Assembly: GCF_024612015.1 (NCBI RefSeq)
Contig: NZ_CP102512.1
Location: 6,758,001 to 6,822,000, forward strand
Direction of reading: 5' to 3'
DNA: 64,000 nucleotides
Origin: Streptomyces sp. CA-210063
Lineage (GTDB): Bacteria; Actinomycetota; Actinomycetes; Streptomycetales; Streptomycetaceae
In this document: piece by piece, positions 23,405 to 32,075 of the stretch
Layout of the letters: every line of letters begins with the position of its first letter
Numbering within the stretch: the stretch's first letter is position 1
Translations under genes and position numbers: made by a program
The notes under the pieces: generated by a model
The model's input: only the letters and a program-made list of their open reading frames with translations
What the model was told of the DNA's origin: nothing
Database searches by the model: none

Positions 23405-25023
23405 AGCGCGTCCTCCTCGGTCACCGGATCCGGCAGCGGTACGGCGTCGGGCTCACCCGGCGGTCCGCCGTGCGTCCACGGTGTCTCCTCCGGGTCCGGC
23501 AGCTTCGCCCCGCCCCGCTGGTCGTGCTCGAAGAGCGTGAAGCAGAGCAGATCGCCCTTCTCGGGGACGGACCCCGCCTCCGGCTCCTTGCCGCGCCCCA
23601 TCTTGTCCATGATCCGTAGGACCAGCAGCCCGCCGTCCTGAGCGCCGCCCTCGTCCCCCTCGTCCTCCTCGAACCGCACGAACTCCGCCGTCTGCGGCTT
23701 CCCGCCCAGCGAGCGGTACACCTTCGCCCGCTCCCCGAGATGCGGCCGGTCCCGCGTCCGTACGGTGACCAGCGGCCGCGGGCTGGGCCGCTTGCCCTCG
23801 CTGTACGCCATGACGACGTCCGTGACCTCCCCGGCGAACGCCTCCCCGGCCAGCCGCCGCCCGGCCATGACGAGGGGGTCGTCCAGGGCCTCCTGGGCGT
23901 CGAGGCGGGCCTGCTCCCGCTCGCGCGCGGCCAGCTTGTTCGCGGCGGTGACCGCGTCGTCCAGGCGGGGCTGCGGGGGCTCCCCGGCGACGATCCGGTC
24001 CCGGTGGCCGGTGAACGACCAGCGGTCGCGGGTCCACCGGTCGGCCGCGTGGGCGCCCTCCGGCAGGGCGCGCAGCAGGTCGAGGCCGTGCCAGACCGCG
24101 TCCCAGGTGGGCCGGGTGCGGCTCTCGACGAGGGCGCGGATCTCCCGCTCGGCGGCGGTCAGCGCACCCCACCGGTCGTCGGCCTCCAGACCGTCCTCGG
24201 CGGCGGCCAGGGCGAGCCGCGCCCGGTCGTACCGCTCGATGGCCGGGGCCAGCAGCTTGTTGTCGAACGCCGGATCGGTCGCGGGCCCGGCGGGCGGGCA
24301 CAGCAACTGGCCCTCGGCGTCCCGCGCCAACTCGGCCCGCCGCGCCGCCGCCTCGCCCGATTCCCCCTCCGGGGGGTCGATCCAGGCGAGCAGCGACCCC
24401 AGGTGCTGGTCCTCCACCCCGGACTGCCCGGTCGCCCAGTGCCGCGACAGCAGATCGGTGAGCGCGAGCAGCAGTGAGGAGCCCGGAACCCGCGCCCGCT
24501 CCCCGAAGTGCGTCAGCCACCGCCCGAGCAACGGCACGCGCGGCGGCGCCGGATGCGGCGCCTCCGGATCCTGCTCGGCGGTGCGCCGGAACCGCATGGA
24601 CCGCCCGAGGAGCCGTACGAAGTCGATGCCCGTCCGGCTCGGCACGATCAACTGCGGTGCGTCCGCGCACAGTTCGACCTCGACCTTGACCCGCTTGCCG
24701 GTCTCCGGGTCGGTCTCGCTGCGCTCGGCCGCCTCCACGACGTCGGCGTACGCGTCCATGTACGGCAGCACGATGTCCGCCAGCTCGGCCAGGAACGCGA
24801 ACCGCAGGTCACGGTCCCGGGGCTGCGGCACCACCAGCAGCCGGGGCGCGTCCCGGTCGGTGCCGATGAGCGCGCCGAGCGGGGCCCCGGCCTCACCGGC
24901 GGTGGTGAGCGGCACGAGGACGAGGGGGTGTGCGGAGAGATGCCGGTGCAGGACCGTGGCGGCGGGCTGCGCGCGGCCCGTACTGACGGCTTCGAGGCGG
25001 GCGAGGGTGGCGATCAGCGACAC
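23401..25023 (-). CDS. Unknown 540-residue protein between nuclease and helicase
   Basis: The GTG at 25023 with GGAGGGGG upstream starts a 540-residue protein. It overlaps the nuclease gene by 10 bp and the helicase gene by 4 bp, so all three are co-translated. I recognise no domain. Visible features: an N-terminal alpha/beta region (LVLVPLTTAGEAGAP, RLLVVPQPRDRDLRFAFLAELADIVLPYM), a middle helical region rich in Arg/Ala (YDRARLALAAAEDGLEADD), and a C-terminal beta-like part with VTVRTRDRPHLGERAKVYRSL, an acidic EEDEGDEGG loop and LCFTLFEHDQ. It could be an adaptor or regulator of the enzyme pair. Confidence 0.8.
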   Translation of the reverse strand: MSLIATLARLEAVSTGRAQPAATVLHRHLSAHPLVLVPLTTAGEAGAPLGALIGTDRDAPRLLVVPQPRDRDLRFAFLAELADIVLPYMDAYADVVEAAERSETDPETGKRVKVEVELCADAPQLIVPSRTGIDFVRLLGRSMRFRRTAEQDPEAPHPAPPRVPLLGRWLTHFGERARVPGSSLLLALTDLLSRHWATGQSGVEDQHLGSLLAWIDPPEGESGEAAARRAELARDAEGQLLCPPAGPATDPAFDNKLLAPAIERYDRARLALAAAEDGLEADDRWGALTAAEREIRALVESRTRPTWDAVWHGLDLLRALPEGAHAADRWTRDRWSFTGHRDRIVAGEPPQPRLDDAVTAANKLAAREREQARLDAQEALDDPLVMAGRRLAGEAFAGEVTDVVMAYSEGKRPSPRPLVTVRTRDRPHLGERAKVYRSLGGKPQTAEFVRFEEDEGDEGGAQDGGLLVLRIMDKMGRGKEPEAGSVPEKGDLLCFTLFEHDQRGGAKLPDPEETPWTHGGPPGEPDAVPLPDPVTEEDAL

Positions 25024-26213
25024 GGAACCCCCTCCGGGGCCGAGCCGGGCAGGCCGGCGCCTGCCAGTGCCTCCGCCCGCAGCTCCGCCGCTCTCCTGAG
25101 CGCGGCCACCGCGGGGTCGTCCGGGTCCCCGGCCCTGCCGTGGGCCGCCGCGAGGACGTCGTCGACCGTCGTGAGGCCGCCCAGCTCGGCCCGCGTGGCC
25201 CGGCCCAGGGACGTCACCGCGCCCTCGGTGCGGGAACGGGCCCGGCAGTGGAAAGCCAGCTCGCAGGCGGCGAGGCACTCGGGGGCGTAGGTGGCGGACA
25301 GGGCCTCGACGGCGGTCGTCAGCTGCTCCTGGGGGAGGTCCGGGGCGAAGCACGTGCCCTCGGGGAGGGAGCCGGCGATCTCCTCGATCCTGGTCAGGCG
25401 GGTCAACTGGCGGCGCGTGACCGCCCGTTGCTTACGGATGTCCACCGCTGCGGCCGTCGGGAGGTTGGTGAAGTCCTTGGGGCAGACCAGCAGCACCCGG
25501 TGGTGGACGTCGGGTGCGGGATCGAGCCGGGCGGCCACCTCCTCCAGCGCGAGCACATACACCGCGGACTGGCGGGCCGCCGCGCCCACCTTCGCCGGGT
25601 CCGCCGAACCGTCCAGCATCGGGAAGGACTTGATCTCCACGACCGACCAGGTGCCGTCCGGGTGGACCACCACCGCGTCCGGCTCCAGGAAGGCGGGGGA
25701 GCCCGCCACGTCGAGCGCGAGCATGGGGTGGTCGAGCAGCGCCCAGCCGTCGGCGTCCGTGGCTTCGCGGAGCGCCAGCGCCGTACGGGCGGCGCGGCCC
25801 TCGGGGCCCACGGCGGCGAGGTCGGGGACGGAGACGGGCGACGCGGCCGGTGGCTCGGCCCCGGGGTCCAGTCTCTCGTGCACCAGCCGCAGCAGCTCGG
25901 CGCCGCCGTCCGCCTTGACCCGGGCCTCGAAGGCGTTGCCCCGCATGAAGGCGAACTGGGACTGGCCGAAGGCGGAGGGCGAGCCGAGCGCGTCCGCCAG
26001 CACCGCCTTGTTCACGCCCGCGCCGTCCAGCAGCGCACGGCGCTCGCAGCCCGGGTTGGCCGCGAGCGCGGCGAGGGCGCGCGCGTCCAGCGCCTTGGGT
26101 GGGACCTCGGGTCCGCGCAGCTCAGCGAGCCGCTGCCGGAGCGCCGTCTCCTGCTTGCGAGGGGGCGGCACCCGGCTCGGGTTCGATGATCCGCTGCCGT
26201 GGAATTCGCTCAC
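25014..26213 (-). CDS. PD-(D/E)XK nuclease with Cas4/AddB-like cysteines
   Basis: A 399-residue nuclease. The PD-(D/E)XK core is EPDAVVVHP followed by SVVEIKSF, giving Asp179 and Glu193-x-Lys195; an upstream RGNAFE motif (about residue 91-96) probably supplies another metal ligand. An early cysteine (NPGC, residue 56) and three late ones (CLAACELAFHC, spacing CX3CX5C) resemble the four Fe-S ligands of Cas4 and AddB. The start is uncertain: GTG 26213 has no clear ribosome site and lies 92 bp inside the PAP2 gene. It is first of three overlapping genes with the unknown protein and the helicase. Confidence 0.82.
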   Translation of the reverse strand: MSEFHGSGSSNPSRVPPPRKQETALRQRLAELRGPEVPPKALDARALAALAANPGCERRALLDGAGVNKAVLADALGSPSAFGQSQFAFMRGNAFEARVKADGGAELLRLVHERLDPGAEPPAASPVSVPDLAAVGPEGRAARTALALREATDADGWALLDHPMLALDVAGSPAFLEPDAVVVHPDGTWSVVEIKSFPMLDGSADPAKVGAAARQSAVYVLALEEVAARLDPAPDVHHRVLLVCPKDFTNLPTAAAVDIRKQRAVTRRQLTRLTRIEEIAGSLPEGTCFAPDLPQEQLTTAVEALSATYAPECLAACELAFHCRARSRTEGAVTSLGRATRAELGGLTTVDDVLAAAHGRAGDPDDPAVAALRRAAELRAEALAGAGLPGSAPEGVPCR

Positions 26214-27252
26214 CCGGGGAAGTCTGGCACCCACCACTGACAATTGGGGAAACCGAGCCACGAGAGGCGACCGCGACCGGAGTGACGGTCCCCTCGACGC
26301 GCCCCCGGCCCCGCCCCTCGCCGCGCCACGGCCCGACACCGTCGACCCGGCCTCCGAGCCCGCCGTCCTGCCGGTCTCCGAGCCCGCCGTCGACCCGGCC
26401 TCCGAGCCCGCCACCGAACCGGCCGTCGGCCGCCGCCCCGAGTTCGAGCGTGACCCGGCACTGGTCCACGATCCGCAGCACCAGCGGTGTCAGCAACAGG
26501 CCCGTGCCCATCACGGCGGCGCCGGCCACCGCGTCGAGGAAGTAGTGGTTCGCGGTGCCCATCACCACGATCGTGGTGATCAGCGGGTACGCGACGGCCG
26601 CGGTCCGCATGAGACGGGAGCCGCTGCCGAAGCGCCAGAGGATCACACCGCACCACAGCGACCAGCCGACGTGCAGACTCGGCATCGCCGCGTACTGGTT
26701 CGTCATGCCGCCCAGCCCCCGGGGCGCGCTGGCCTCGCCGCCCCACCAGCCCCACGAGCTGTAGTGGGCCATGGTGTCGACGAAGCCGTACGACGGGTCG
26801 AGCAGGCGCGGCGGGCAGGTGGGGAGCAGGGTGAAGCCGATCAGACCGATGAACGTGGAGGTCATCAGCCAGGTGCGGGCCGCGCGATAGCGCACGGTGC
26901 GGGACCTGAAGAGCCACACCAGGAGCAGGGGTGTGACCAGGTAGTGCAGCGACGCGTACCAGAAGTCGGCGGGTATCCCGATCCAGGGTTCACGGACGAA
27001 CAGACGGTTCAGCGGATGCTCGGCGTTGAGCCACAGGGCCTTCTCGATCCGCAGGATCGCCAAGCCGTGGTCGACCGCGTCGGAGGTGTCGCCGCGGGCC
27101 AGCAGCCGACCGACCGAGTACGCCCCGTACACCAGCAGGATCAGCGGCAGCTCGGTCCACCAGCGGAGCCGGATGCTCGGTGCCGCCTCGGTAACCGGTG
27201 CGCCGGTCGCCCCTCTGGTAACCGGTGCTTCGATCGCCTCGGTCTGCGGCAT
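26122..27252 (-). CDS. PAP2-family (AUR1-like, PAP2_3) membrane phosphatase/transferase
   Basis: A 376-residue membrane protein. Catalytic motifs are [11 protein letters not shown] and [12 protein letters not shown], carrying the family histidines and aspartate, as in PAP2_3 enzymes that act on phospholipid or inositol phosphate head groups. About six hydrophobic segments lie in residues 30-285. The C-terminal 90 residues are a Gly/Asp/Arg-rich low-complexity tail (GGRVDGG, GDRQDGG). Its end overlaps the start of the nuclease gene on the same strand by 92 bp, so the tail region serves two reading frames. Start ATG 27252 has GGGGGAGGA upstream. Confidence 0.85.
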   Translation of the reverse strand: MPQTEAIEAPVTRGATGAPVTEAAPSIRLRWWTELPLILLVYGAYSVGRLLARGDTSDAVDHGLAILRIEKALWLNAEHPLNRLFVREPWIGIPADFWYASLHYLVTPLLLVWLFRSRTVRYRAARTWLMTSTFIGLIGFTLLPTCPPRLLDPSYGFVDTMAHYSSWGWWGGEASAPRGLGGMTNQYAAMPSLHVGWSLWCGVILWRFGSGSRLMRTAAVAYPLITTIVVMGTANHYFLDAVAGAAVMGTGLLLTPLVLRIVDQCRVTLELGAAADGRFGGGLGGRVDGGLGDRQDGGLGGRVDGVGPWRGEGRGRGRVEGTVTPVAVASRGSVSPIVSGGCQTSPGERIPRQRIIEPEPGAAPSQAGDGAPAAAR

Positions 27253-27440
27253 CCGAACGTCCTCCCCCGTCTGCGTGCGTCGGTGTTCATCTGTGTTTCG
27301 TCCAGCTGTGGCCCCTGTGCAAGACGATGTCCAAGACGCTGGGATCGCCTCTCGGGTTGCCTCGCGACAGCGTGAGCGATGATGGACCCGTCCGCCTCTC
27401 ATTTCTCCTTTCTCCCGAAGGCCCCTCGGAAAGGTCTCCC

Positions 27441-28037
27441 ATGGCACCGCGCATCCTGTTGGCCCGGCACGGACAGACGGAATGGTCCCTGCTCGGGAAG
27501 CACACCGGCAGGACGGACATCCCCCTCCTCGAAGAGGGCCGACGCGGTGCGAAGCTCCTCGGCGAGCGCCTGCACCGTGCGCCCCTGGACGGGTTGCCCG
27601 GCGTCGATGTCCGGACGAGTCCCCTCGCGCGTGCGCGTGAGACGTGCGCACTGGCCGGCTTCGGCGACCGGGCCACCGAGTGGGACACGCTGATGGAGGT
27701 GGACTACGGGGCGTACGAAGGACTCACCCCCGCCGAGATCCAGGCCTTCCGGCCCGGCTGGCTCATGTGGCGCGACGGCGTCCCCGAAGGGGAGAGCCTT
27801 CAGCAGCTCTCCGCGCGCGCGGACGAGGTGGTCGCGTGGGCACGGAGCGAGGACCGCGACGTACTGGTCTTCGCCCACGGCCACATCCTGCGCTCCATAG
27901 CCGCCCGCTGGCTGGGCCTCGGCCTCGACTTCGCCGCCCGCATCCGCCTCAACCCGACGTCCCTGTCGGTACTGGGCTGGGCCTACGGCGACCCGGCGAT
28001 CGAGTCCTGGAACGACACGGGGCATCTGGCCGGCTGA
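27441..28037 (+). CDS. Histidine phosphatase family protein (phosphoglycerate-mutase-like)
   Basis: A 198-residue enzyme with the RHG motif near the N-terminus ([11 protein letters not shown]), which supplies the phosphorylated histidine. Further landmarks are [11 protein letters not shown], the acidic EVDYGAYEG and the second histidine in [15 protein letters not shown]. It probably dephosphorylates a sugar phosphate or other small phosphoester; it is shorter than glycolytic mutases. Divergent from the PAP2 gene, with which it shares the 27253-27440 promoter region. Confidence 0.9.
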   Translation: MAPRILLARHGQTEWSLLGKHTGRTDIPLLEEGRRGAKLLGERLHRAPLDGLPGVDVRTSPLARARETCALAGFGDRATEWDTLMEVDYGAYEGLTPAEIQAFRPGWLMWRDGVPEGESLQQLSARADEVVAWARSEDRDVLVFAHGHILRSIAARWLGLGLDFAARIRLNPTSLSVLGWAYGDPAIESWNDTGHLAG

Positions 28038-28049
28038 TTACTTCGCCGT

Positions 28050-28150
28050 CCGCGTAGCTGCGGGCAGTCGTGCCGCTTGGGGCGGCACGGGTGGGCGCAG
28101 CGGCACCCGGCGAGCGCCGGTGAGCGAGACCGACCCCCGCCCACCCACAG
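28050..28150. repeat. Dispersed GC-rich repeat between convergent genes
   Basis: GTGCCGCTTGGGGCGGCAC forms a hairpin. The surrounding sequence (GCTGCGGGCAGTCGTGCCGC, then GGGCGCAGCGGCACCC and GAGCGCCGGTGAGCG) is the same family as the end of the array at 21226-21360. It lies between two convergent genes and may terminate both. Confidence 0.65.
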
Positions 28151-28175
28151 CGAGGGGCACCCTCAAAACCGCCGC

Positions 28176-29687
28176 CTAAGCCGACCGCGCAACCCCCGCG
28201 TGCCGCTCCAGGAACGCGGACACCCCCGAAGCCCGCCGATGCGGCAGCAACACGCGCGCGGTCCCCGCGAGCATCTGCTGCACCCGGGAGGACTGGACCT
28301 CGTCGAGGAGGTCGAGGACCCGCATACCCGCCGCCGCGGCCTCGTCCGGCAACCCCCCGCGCGCGAGATCGTCGGCGAGCTCGGCGGTGTACAGCGCGAT
28401 GTTGCGCGTGAAGTGCGGGTTCTGCAGCCCGGCCGCCCGGCGCGCGTGCCGGGCCGCCCGGGTCCAGTCGCCCAGCGTGGACCAGCACTGCGCCTCAAGG
28501 CCCTCCAGCTCGGCCTCCCCGTAGAAACTCATCCACTCGGGGTCGGCCTCGCAGGCCCCCCGCCCGAACAGGGCGTGCGCCCGGGCCAGCGCCTGCTCGC
28601 ACCCGGTGCGGTCGGCGAGCCCCGCCCAGCCGCCCGCCTCCCGCAGCGCCAGCAGGGACATCAGCCGCGGCGACCCCAGCGGCCGGGCGACCCGCTGCGC
28701 GGCCTGCGCCGCCCGTACCGCCTCGCGCGGCCGGCCCGCGTCCCGCGCGAGGAAGGCCGTGTTGCAGAACGCGTGCGCCTCCAGACCCGGGTCCCCGGAC
28801 ATCCGGGCCGTGGCCAGCGCCTCCGCGTAGTGCGAGCGGGCGTCGTCGAACCGCCCCGAGTCATGGGCCAACCAGCCCACGGAGATGGCCAGTTCCCCCG
28901 CCCCCGCGTACAGCCGGTCGGCGGTGGTCTGCCGGGTGGTGCCCGCGTCGAGCAGCGCGTACGCCGCCCGCAGCGGCGCCGAGGCCCTGCGGTACAGCCC
29001 GTCCGCCCCGTGCCGGTCGTCGAGCAGCCGGATCTTGCGTACGGCGGCTTCGAGGGCCCCCGCCTCCCCGGTGCCCGCCCGGTGGACGGGACGGCCCGCG
29101 GCCGAGGCCGTGCCGCCCAGGGCGAAGGGGCCGAGCGAGGCGGCCGCCACCGCGGCGGTACCCCCGGTCATGAATGCGCGACGTTGCACGTCGCTCTCCT
29201 CGTGGTTCTGGTACGTGTGCTGCGGGCCCCGCCGGCCGCGCACATAGCCCGTGCCGCCCCGCGGGTCCTGCATGTCGTACGTCTCTTGCGTGTCATACGG
29301 CTCGTACGCCTCTTCCGTCTCACCCCTCATTCCCTGTGAGGAGTGCGAGCGGCTCTTGTTGCGAGGGGAGGGCGCTTCGTCGGCGGGGCGCGCCCCTCGA
29401 CCGCGTACCTCCGCGCGGGGCGCGAACCCCAGGTCGGTCAGCGTCCGGCCGGGGAACATATGCAGGAACACCCGTTCGTACGCGTAGTTGGGGCAGCGGA
29501 TCTCGCCTGCCTCCACCCGTCCGACGTACCGCGCGTCACAGCTCACCCGCTCGCCGATCTCCCGCGCGGCCCGTCGTACCGCGGCGGCGAACTCGCCGGG
29601 CGAACGCTGCCCGCGCAACTGCCGGAAGGCGAGGTTCGGCCGCTGTGGACGGGGGAACTCGGACGAGGTCACCGATGACGACACCAT
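28176..29687 (-). CDS. TPR regulator, NsdA-like, with an internal Tat-like segment
   Basis: A 503-residue protein. Residues 15-95 resemble a helix-turn-helix-type N-terminus found in Streptomyces regulators (VSCDARYVGRVEAGEIRCPNY, then FPGRTLTDLGF). A Tyr/Glu-rich linker follows, then a twin-arginine-like stretch (QRRAFMTGGTAAVAAASLG) in mid-protein, and finally TPR-like helices (about 260-500). The overall plan recalls NsdA, a negative regulator of antibiotic production and sporulation. The real nsdA lies elsewhere in S. coelicolor as far as I recall, so this is a relative rather than the orthologue. Confidence 0.72.
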   Translation of the reverse strand: MVSSSVTSSEFPRPQRPNLAFRQLRGQRSPGEFAAAVRRAAREIGERVSCDARYVGRVEAGEIRCPNYAYERVFLHMFPGRTLTDLGFAPRAEVRGRGARPADEAPSPRNKSRSHSSQGMRGETEEAYEPYDTQETYDMQDPRGGTGYVRGRRGPQHTYQNHEESDVQRRAFMTGGTAAVAAASLGPFALGGTASAAGRPVHRAGTGEAGALEAAVRKIRLLDDRHGADGLYRRASAPLRAAYALLDAGTTRQTTADRLYAGAGELAISVGWLAHDSGRFDDARSHYAEALATARMSGDPGLEAHAFCNTAFLARDAGRPREAVRAAQAAQRVARPLGSPRLMSLLALREAGGWAGLADRTGCEQALARAHALFGRGACEADPEWMSFYGEAELEGLEAQCWSTLGDWTRAARHARRAAGLQNPHFTRNIALYTAELADDLARGGLPDEAAAAGMRVLDLLDEVQSSRVQQMLAGTARVLLPHRRASGVSAFLERHAGVARSA

Positions 29688-29945
29688 GGCCGGGCCCTCT
29701 CTCGCGAACCGTCGAACCATGCCGGAACCAGTCGGACTTGTGTGCGTGCTGCACGGTTGGTTCCGCTGTGTCCGGCGGGGCAAGAACGTACCTGCCCCGT
29801 CGGTGCCCCCACGCGAGGTTTGGCTACAAACCGGATATCTCATCCTGGATCTGCCATGAACTGCCATCCTTTGCGGCGCAGTTTCGCCGTAGCCGTTGAC
29901 GGGGTGACGCGTTGGGCAGGGGGCTGGTAGGCATGGGAGGCCCGG

Positions 29946-30320
29946 ATGAAGAACCTCGAACCCCGTTCCGAGTGTGACCTGGTGACCGTGCCTGCGCGGC
30001 AGGGGCTGGAGGCGGTCGACATCCTCCGCCGGGGTGCCGTCGACGCGGTGGGGCCCGTCATGGCGGTCGGGCCCGTGCTGCATGACGACACGTGCGACAC
30101 CCTGGGATTCCTGGTGCCGCCGGGTACGGCTGACGCGTGGGACGTGCCGGGGAGTACGTGTACGCACAGCGATGGGCGGGGGGCGGTGCCGGCACCCGCG
30201 GACGGGGCGGACTGGCTGCTGCCGCCCGGCGAGGCGGACCTCGCGACGGATCCGACGGTGTTGCGGGCGGCGCTGGATGAGGCTGCGCGATTGATCGAGG
30301 CCGCGGACAACTGCCGGTGA
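29946..30320 (+). CDS. Conserved small Streptomyces protein of unknown function
   Basis: A 124-residue acidic protein with GGGAGG five bases before ATG 29946. It has a clear conserved-looking core: CDLVTVPARQGLEAVDILRR, then GPVLHDDTCDTLGFLVPPGTADAWDVPG and ADWLLPP. I believe close relatives occur in other streptomycetes without a known role. It is divergent from the TPR regulator across 258 bp, and nothing links it in function to its neighbours. Confidence 0.78.
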   Translation: MKNLEPRSECDLVTVPARQGLEAVDILRRGAVDAVGPVMAVGPVLHDDTCDTLGFLVPPGTADAWDVPGSTCTHSDGRGAVPAPADGADWLLPPGEADLATDPTVLRAALDEAARLIEAADNCR

Positions 30321-30366
30321 GCTCCGCAGGTTGAGCCAGCCTGGTCGCCGTAGGGCTTCTGTTCGT

Positions 30367-30451
30367 CGGCGGCTGCGGGTTTGTCGTGGCTGATCGCGCC
30401 CGCGCGGCGGAGCCGCAGATCGACACAGCCCCGCGCCCCTCAAGGGCGGGC
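30367..30451. repeat. Dispersed Streptomyces intergenic element, long form
   Basis: In minus orientation it contains the GGGGCGCGGGG core, then a CTGTGTCGATCTGCGGCTCC segment and a GCGCGATCAGCCACGAC tail. It matches the copy at 61811-61888 and shares the core and GCCACGAC tail with 14729-14840. It fills most of the 196-bp gap ahead of the methyltransferase gene. Confidence 0.75.
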
Positions 30452-30516
30452 CTGCGGCCCGCAGCGTGGTGCCCCCGCGTGACGCGCCCCTTTTCGTCCG
30501 GGCGGATAATGAGTGA

Positions 30517-31389
30517 ATGGGCAGGTCGAAGAAGGGGCAGGGGCGGCGGGGGCAAGGGGCCGACGCCGTGGTCGAGGCGGTCGACGGGGGGCTTGCCGAA
30601 CTGCTTCCGGACCGGGATCGCGCGCGGGCGTGGACGCTGCTCGTCGACGGGGCGCCGCAGTCGCATGTCGATCTCGATGATCCGGCGTATCTCTCCTTCG
30701 AGTACCAGCGGCGGCTCGGGCATGTCATCGATCTCGCCGCCCCGGCCGGGCGGCCCGTGCACGCCGTGCACCTCGGTGGGGGCGCCTTCACCCTCGCCCG
30801 GTACGTGGCCGCCACCCGGCCCCGGTCCACGCAGCAGGTCGTCGAACGGGACGCGGCGCTCGTCCAACTGGTCCGGCGGGAGCTGCCGTTGGATCCGAAC
30901 GCGCGGATACGGGTGCGGTCGACGGACGCGCGCGAAGGGCTCGCGAAGGTGCCGGACGGGTGGGCGGACCTGGTGATCGCGGATGTGTTCAGCGCGGCGC
31001 GCACCCCGGCGCACTTGACGTCGACGGAATTCCTCACGGACGTACGGCGGGTGGTGAAGCCCGGCGGGTTCTACGCCGCCAACCTCGCCGACGGCCCGCC
31101 GCTCGCCCATCTGCGGGGCCAGATCGTCACCGCGGCCGTCGTGTTCCCGGAGCTGGCGCTGGTCGCCGACCCGACCGTGCTGCGGGGCAAACGATTCGGC
31201 AACGCGGTCCTCGTCGCCTCCGACCAGCCGCTGCCCGTCGCCGAACTGACCCGCCGCGCCGCCTCCGACCCGCACCCCGGCCGCGTCGAACACGGCAGGA
31301 CGCTCACCGACTTCACGGGTGGCGCGGTGCCGGTGACGGACGCGGGGGCGGTGGCCTCGCCCGCACCGCCGTCGTCGGCGTTCCGCTGA
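30517..31389 (+). CDS. Spermidine-synthase-like methyltransferase family protein
   Basis: A 290-residue Rossmann-fold protein. The cofactor loop is AVHLGGGAFTLARY, the acidic strand end QQVVERDAALVQL, then VRSTDAREGL and DLVIADVFSAARTP, as in the spermidine synthase/SAM-binding family. The basic N-terminus (GRSKKGQGRRGQG) is unusual, and the polyamine-site residues cannot be confirmed. In Streptomyces such proteins are generally annotated as spermidine synthase or fused MFS/spermidine synthase, without biochemical proof. Confidence 0.82.
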   Translation: MGRSKKGQGRRGQGADAVVEAVDGGLAELLPDRDRARAWTLLVDGAPQSHVDLDDPAYLSFEYQRRLGHVIDLAAPAGRPVHAVHLGGGAFTLARYVAATRPRSTQQVVERDAALVQLVRRELPLDPNARIRVRSTDAREGLAKVPDGWADLVIADVFSAARTPAHLTSTEFLTDVRRVVKPGGFYAANLADGPPLAHLRGQIVTAAVVFPELALVADPTVLRGKRFGNAVLVASDQPLPVAELTRRAASDPHPGRVEHGRTLTDFTGGAVPVTDAGAVASPAPPSSAFR

Positions 31390-31406
31390 GCCCCGCCGAG
31401 TTCCGT

Positions 31407-31952
31407 TCAGAAGTTCTGGACGTCCACCCGGGGCGCGCTGTCATGCCAGGCGCAGAACACCGACACCCGGTCCGCGCCGGAGGCGAAGTCGACCCGGATC
31501 CAGGTCTCCGTCTTCCACACCTGCATCGACCAACCCGAGCCGGGCGTCGCCGAGACGAGGGTCGCGTCCTCGTCGCCGAGTGAGAGGACGACCCGGCCGC
31601 CCTCGGTGTCGTACGCCTTGATGTCGCCCGAGTCGGCCGGGGTGCCGGTGCTCGGACTCGGGCGGGGCTTCGCGGACTTCGACGGCGTGGAGGGGGTGGG
31701 AGACGGCTCGCGGCTGTCGTTCTTCTCCGGTGCCTTCGTGCTCGTCGACGGCTCCGGGCGGGGCGTGCCGCTGGTCGGCGCGGGGGCTCCCTGGGCCTGG
31801 GCATCGGCGGCCGTGATGGGCAGGGCGCGGGGCGGGTCGTACGCGGTGCCGGCCATCACCGTGTGGACGCCCCACCACGACACGGTGACCGCCGCGCCCG
31901 TGGCGAGCAGCCAGGCCAGTACGTGCAGGAGTCCTCTGCGCATCGCGGCCAT
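31407..31952 (-). CDS. Membrane-anchored or secreted protein with Ser/Thr/Pro stalk
   Basis: A 181-residue protein. A single N-terminal hydrophobic helix (LLHVLAWLLATGAAVTVSWWG) anchors or exports it. Residues 50-105 are a Pro/Ser/Thr/Lys-rich stalk, and the last 75 residues form a small beta-rich domain (IKAYDTEGGRVVLSLGDEDAT, then WIRVDFASGADRVSVFCAW). Start ATG 31952 or 31943. It is divergent from the OmpR-type regulator, about 120 bp away, and may be its target or a co-regulated surface protein. Confidence 0.75.
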   Translation of the reverse strand: MAAMRRGLLHVLAWLLATGAAVTVSWWGVHTVMAGTAYDPPRALPITAADAQAQGAPAPTSGTPRPEPSTSTKAPEKNDSREPSPTPSTPSKSAKPRPSPSTGTPADSGDIKAYDTEGGRVVLSLGDEDATLVSATPGSGWSMQVWKTETWIRVDFASGADRVSVFCAWHDSAPRVDVQNF

Positions 31953-32075
31953 ACTGCCCCACCAGCCACGGTGATGTCGTGGGGCGTCCCGCTTGCGGGG
32001 CCGTTGCGCAGGGCCTGCGCGGGAGTTGTCCACAGGCCCAGACCGGCCTCTCCCGTTTGGCGTACGGTGCGGCGC

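Noticed and set aside
28176..29687. Naming this gene nsdA
   Set aside because: The resemblance is in overall plan; from memory the true gene lies in another region of the chromosome.
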